This document shows positions 47,432 to 50,082 of a stretch of 50,082 nucleotides of DNA, in pieces; the first letter of the stretch is position 1, and the number at the start of each line of letters is the position of its first letter. The stretch is from Dietzia sp. NCCP-2495 (GTDB lineage: Bacteria > Actinomycetota > Actinomycetes > Mycobacteriales > Mycobacteriaceae), in contig NZ_BRVN01000023.1 in the NCBI RefSeq assembly GCF_026011735.1, positions 1 through 50,082 on the forward strand. The letters are read 5' to 3'. The position numbers and the translations under genes were made by a program. The notes under the pieces are model-generated. The model was not told the origin of the DNA. It searched no databases and saw only the letters and a program-made list of their open reading frames with translations.

Positions 47432-50082
47432 ATGTCTGCCCACGCCCCCACGTCTCACGCGCACCTCGTGCCATCGGTGTCACGGCCTGCGCGCATCGCG
47501 ACCGCGCTCCTCGCAGCACTCGCGCTGGTGCTGGGACTCGCTCCTGCAGCGCAGGCTCAGCAGTTGAGCATCTCAAATCCGGCGACCATCACGCACGATC
47601 GATTCGAGTTCACGATGGGCGTTCGCACTGCTGGGAGCAACTTTGTACCCGGGGGCAATGTGTGGATCGAGAACACCGCAAAGTTCAACGGCAACTTGGT
47701 TTACCGATGGTCGAACCTGCGCAAGTGGGGCGTCATCACCAACCCTGGCGGGTTCGGGTATTTATCCCACTCGGGCGAAACCATGCAGGACATGCGCACC
47801 GAATCTGGCAACTTCGTGGGAGGAAATCTAGCCGATACAAGGATCGATAACGGCGAGACCCGGAGATACCAATTGAGCGCGCGCATCCCCGCAGACGCGC
47901 AAGGAGGGCAGCGCTTCAACCTCGGTCTCCGAGCCGAAGTAACGAACGACTGGAATCAGATTGAGTATCCAAGCCGCATCTGGTTCGACATGCCTGCGGT
48001 CGCTACCACCACGCAGGCCGTCACCGTGAGCCCGAGCACCGGGCGGGTCGGCGAGACGGTCACCCTCTCCACGCGCGTGACCGCCAACCACGGCACCAAC
48101 ACCCCGACCGGAACCGTGCGATTCGCGGTGGACGGCAAGACGCTCACCGCGAACGTCGTGAACGGCGTCGCCACGGCCACCACGACCTTCGACTCCACCG
48201 GCTCCAAGTCGGTCACCGCCTCCTACACGCCCACGAATTCGGCCCAGTGGGTCAGCTCGTCGCGATCCGGCACGGTCAACATTCAGAGCGAGGCCACCCG
48301 GACCGATCTCTCCCTGGACAAAGTGGAGGTCCTCGCGGGCGGTACCGTCCAGGCCAGCGCCGCCGTCACCCCGGCCGGAGCCGAGGGCGACATCGAATTC
48401 AGCGCCGGCGGCGAGCCCGTCCGCGTCCCCGTGGACGCCGAGGGCAAGGCGACCGCAGAGCTCCCCGCCGACACCGCGGGCGAGACCACGGTGAACGCCA
48501 CCTTCATCCCCGCCGATCCGCAGCGCTACACCAGCAGCTCGGACAGCGAGACGATCGACGTCTTTGAGCAGACCCCCACCACCACCGAGGTCACCGCCGG
48601 CACCGAGCCCGTGGAAGCCGGCACGCCCACCACGCTGACCGCCACCATCACCCCGGCGGCCGCGGCCGGCACCGCCACGTTCACCATCGGCGGGCAGGAC
48701 TACACCGCGACCGTCTCGGGCGGCGTCGCCACGCTGGAGCACACCTTCCCGGAGGCGGGCGACCACGTCGTCGTCGTCGACTTCACCCCCACCAACGGTG
48801 ACCGATACCTGCCCAGTTCCGGGCAGACCACCATCGCGGTCGACTCCGAGACCACGGCCACCGACCTGACCCTCGACCCGCTCACGGTCACCGCCGGCGG
48901 CACCGTCCAGGCCACCGCCACGGTCACCCCGGCGGGCGCCGAGGGCGAGGTCGAGTTCGCGGCCGGTGACGAGACCATCCGCGTCCCCGTGACCGACGAG
49001 GGCACCGCCAGCGCCGAGTTCACCGCCGCCACGGCCGGCGAGTTGACCGTCACCGCGACGTTCCACCCCACCAACCCCGACCGGTACACCACCAGCACCG
49101 ACACAAAGTCCGTGGACGTGACCGCCGAGGCGACCCAGACGGTGCTGACCGTCGACCAGGACGAGGTGATCCCCGGCGACTCGGTCCGGGCCACCGCCAC
49201 CGTCTCCCCCGCCGGAGCCGCCGGCACGGTCGAGTTCAGCAACGGCGAGACCACGGTCAGCGCCCCGGTGAACGCCGAGGGCATCGCCGTCGCGGACATC
49301 GAGGCCACCACAACCGGCCAGATGGAGATCACCGCCACCTTCCTCCCGGCCGACACCGGCCGCTACAGCGGCAGCACGGATTCGCTGAGCGTCACCGTGC
49401 TGGACAAGATCGCCACCTCCGTCAGCGTCAGCTCCGGGTCCGGACCGGCGCGGGTCGACGAGCCCACCACCCTGACGGCCACCGTCACCCCGGCGGCCGC
49501 GGCGGGCACCGTCGAGTTCACCGTCGACGGGCAGACCTACACCGCCGACGTCTCAGGGGGCGTCGCGACGGTCGAGCACACCTTCACCACCGCCGGCGAC
49601 CACACCGTCGAGGCCGCGTTCGCCCCGACCAACGCTGATCGCTACGACGGCAGCACCGGCCAGGGCACCGTGACCGTGGAGTCTGAGGCCACCGCCACCG
49701 ACCTGACCCTCGACCCGATCCAGGTGACCGCCGGCGGCACCATCCAGGCCACCGCCGCCATCACCCCGGCCGAAGCCGAGGGCCAGGTCCGGTTCGAATA
49801 CGGCGACCAGACCCGCACGGTCGACGTCGAGAACGGCTCGGCCACCGCCGAGTTCGACGCGGCGACCGCCGGCACCGACACCGTGACGGCCACATTCGTC
49901 CCGGCCAACCCGGACCGCTACACCAGCAGCACTGACAGCAAGACGGTGACCGTCGACGCCGAGGCCACGACGACCGAGGTCACAGTGGAGACCGGCCCGA
50001 TCAGGGTCGACGAGCCCACCACCCTGACAGCCACCGTCACCCCGGCTGGCGCCGCGGGCACCGTCGAGTTCACCATCGGCGA
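47432..50082 (+). CDS. Large secreted Ig-like repeat protein, 3' end cut by window
   Basis: Open for at least 883 codons from ATG 47432 to the window end. The signal peptide is long (about 45 residues), with an A-L-L-A-A-L-A-L-V-L-G-L core and A-Q-A cleavage before Q-Q-L. Residues about 46-190 form the same N-terminal domain as the 42612-44582 protein (P-G-G-N-V, S-G-E-T-M-Q-D, I-P-A-D-A-Q-G-G). Then eight Ig-like modules of about 93 residues are visible, the last incomplete. They fall into two alternating types (see repeat entry). Likely a cell-surface fibre or adhesin; the anchor, if any, lies beyond the window. No catalytic motif seen. Confidence 0.85.
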   Translation, partial: MSAHAPTSHAHLVPSVSRPARIATALLAALALVLGLAPAAQAQQLSISNPATITHDRFEFTMGVRTAGSNFVPGGNVWIENTAKFNGNLVYRWSNLRKWGVITNPGGFGYLSHSGETMQDMRTESGNFVGGNLADTRIDNGETRRYQLSARIPADAQGGQRFNLGLRAEVTNDWNQIEYPSRIWFDMPAVATTTQAVTVSPSTGRVGETVTLSTRVTANHGTNTPTGTVRFAVDGKTLTANVVNGVATATTTFDSTGSKSVTASYTPTNSAQWVSSSRSGTVNIQSEATRTDLSLDKVEVLAGGTVQASAAVTPAGAEGDIEFSAGGEPVRVPVDAEGKATAELPADTAGETTVNATFIPADPQRYTSSSDSETIDVFEQTPTTTEVTAGTEPVEAGTPTTLTATITPAAAAGTATFTIGGQDYTATVSGGVATLEHTFPEAGDHVVVVDFTPTNGDRYLPSSGQTTIAVDSETTATDLTLDPLTVTAGGTVQATATVTPAGAEGEVEFAAGDETIRVPVTDEGTASAEFTAATAGELTVTATFHPTNPDRYTTSTDTKSVDVTAEATQTVLTVDQDEVIPGDSVRATATVSPAGAAGTVEFSNGETTVSAPVNAEGIAVADIEATTTGQMEITATFLPADTGRYSGSTDSLSVTVLDKIATSVSVSSGSGPARVDEPTTLTATVTPAAAAGTVEFTVDGQTYTADVSGGVATVEHTFTTAGDHTVEAAFAPTNADRYDGSTGQGTVTVESEATATDLTLDPIQVTAGGTIQATAAITPAEAEGQVRFEYGDQTRTVDVENGSATAEFDAATAGTDTVTATFVPANPDRYTSSTDSKTVTVDAEATTTEVTVETGPIRVDEPTTLTATVTPAGAAGTVEFTIG
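48002..50082 (+). repeat. Tandem Ig-like module repeats of about 279 bases
   Basis: Module starts fall near 48002, 48293, 48572, 48851, 49130, 49412, 49688 and 49964. Type A (48572, 49412, 49964) opens E-P-T-T-L-T-A-T-V-T-P with G-G-V-A-T-(L/V)-E-H-T-F; type B (48293, 48851, 49130, 49688) opens A-G-G-T-(V/I)-Q-A-T-A with D-R-Y-T-(S/T)-S-T-D-(S/T). The first module is less similar. Nearly identical DNA recurs between modules of one type, e.g. around 48660 and 49490, so recombination between copies is possible. Confidence 0.8.

Noticed and set aside
42612-50082. LPXTG sortase anchoring of the Ig-repeat proteins
   Set aside because: No LPXTG motif or C-terminal hydrophobic helix in the two complete proteins.
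1-50082. CRISPR array, tRNA/rRNA genes, prophage or transposase
   Set aside because: No spaced identical repeats of the right size, no cloverleaf or rRNA sequence noticed, and no integrase or transposase motif in any plausible frame.

Overview
The window is about 50 kb of very GC-rich DNA with tightly packed genes, many ATGA/GTGA start-stop overlaps and GTG starts. Together with three intact F420-type luciferase-like oxidoreductases (plus two luciferase-like remnants), a Cg0192-like protein, GlnR-type nitrogen boxes and large secreted Ig-repeat proteins with a Gly/Ser/Leu tail, this points to a mycolic-acid actinobacterium (Mycobacteriales). Dietzia or a relative is my best guess, made from general resemblance and not from any search. 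I saw no tRNA, rRNA, CRISPR array, transposase or replication origin.

Layout. 1-6.3 kb: a catabolic patch (SnoaL-like protein, two F420-type oxidoreductases, a thioesterase, an unknown 439-aa protein, a FadD19-like acyl-CoA ligase), with a double-dyad operator between the divergent units. 6.36-7.05 kb: two gene stumps, an FMO fragment and a luciferase-like fragment, fused head-on. 7.15-12.0 kb: two divergent operons (SDR-SDR; FMO-EthR-like TetR-hydrolase) around a dyad operator, which look like an oxygenation/ester-cleavage/alcohol-oxidation module. 12.0-19.7 kb: YceI, a Cg0192-like protein, an acidic secreted protein, an epoxide hydrolase and an MFS exporter, plus a frameshifted SRPBCC gene and a secreted-protein gene split by an amber codon. 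19.8-22.0 kb: acyl-CoA dehydrogenase, a helical protein of unknown function and another luciferase-like stump.

22.1-37.9 kb is a nitrogen-acquisition region. A + strand operon carries an allophanate hydrolase, an ABC importer of the nitrate/taurine/urea type and a GntR regulator. It converges on a seven-gene - strand operon: type III glutamine synthetase-like ligase, the three split glutamate-synthase-like subunits (amidotransferase, GXGXG, FMN domain), an XRE-cupin regulator, an M20 carbamoylase and a DAO-type FAD oxidase. This matches the gamma-glutamylmethylamide synthetase / N-methylglutamate synthase gene set, but with a single-subunit oxidase in place of the four-subunit dehydrogenase. 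The operon diverges from an ammonium transporter across an intergenic region with GlnR-like boxes. It is the best candidate here for an undescribed pathway.

37.1-42.5 kb: an aldehyde dehydrogenase remnant, pntB-pntA transhydrogenase, and a badly decayed lactate-monooxygenase-like gene. 42.6-50.1 kb: three secreted Ig-like repeat proteins, the last running off the window. Two share an unrecognised N-terminal domain and two share a Gly/Ser/Leu C-terminal tail.

Seven genes are broken. Truncations and internal deletions are likely real; single-base frameshifts in GC runs could be sequencing errors.
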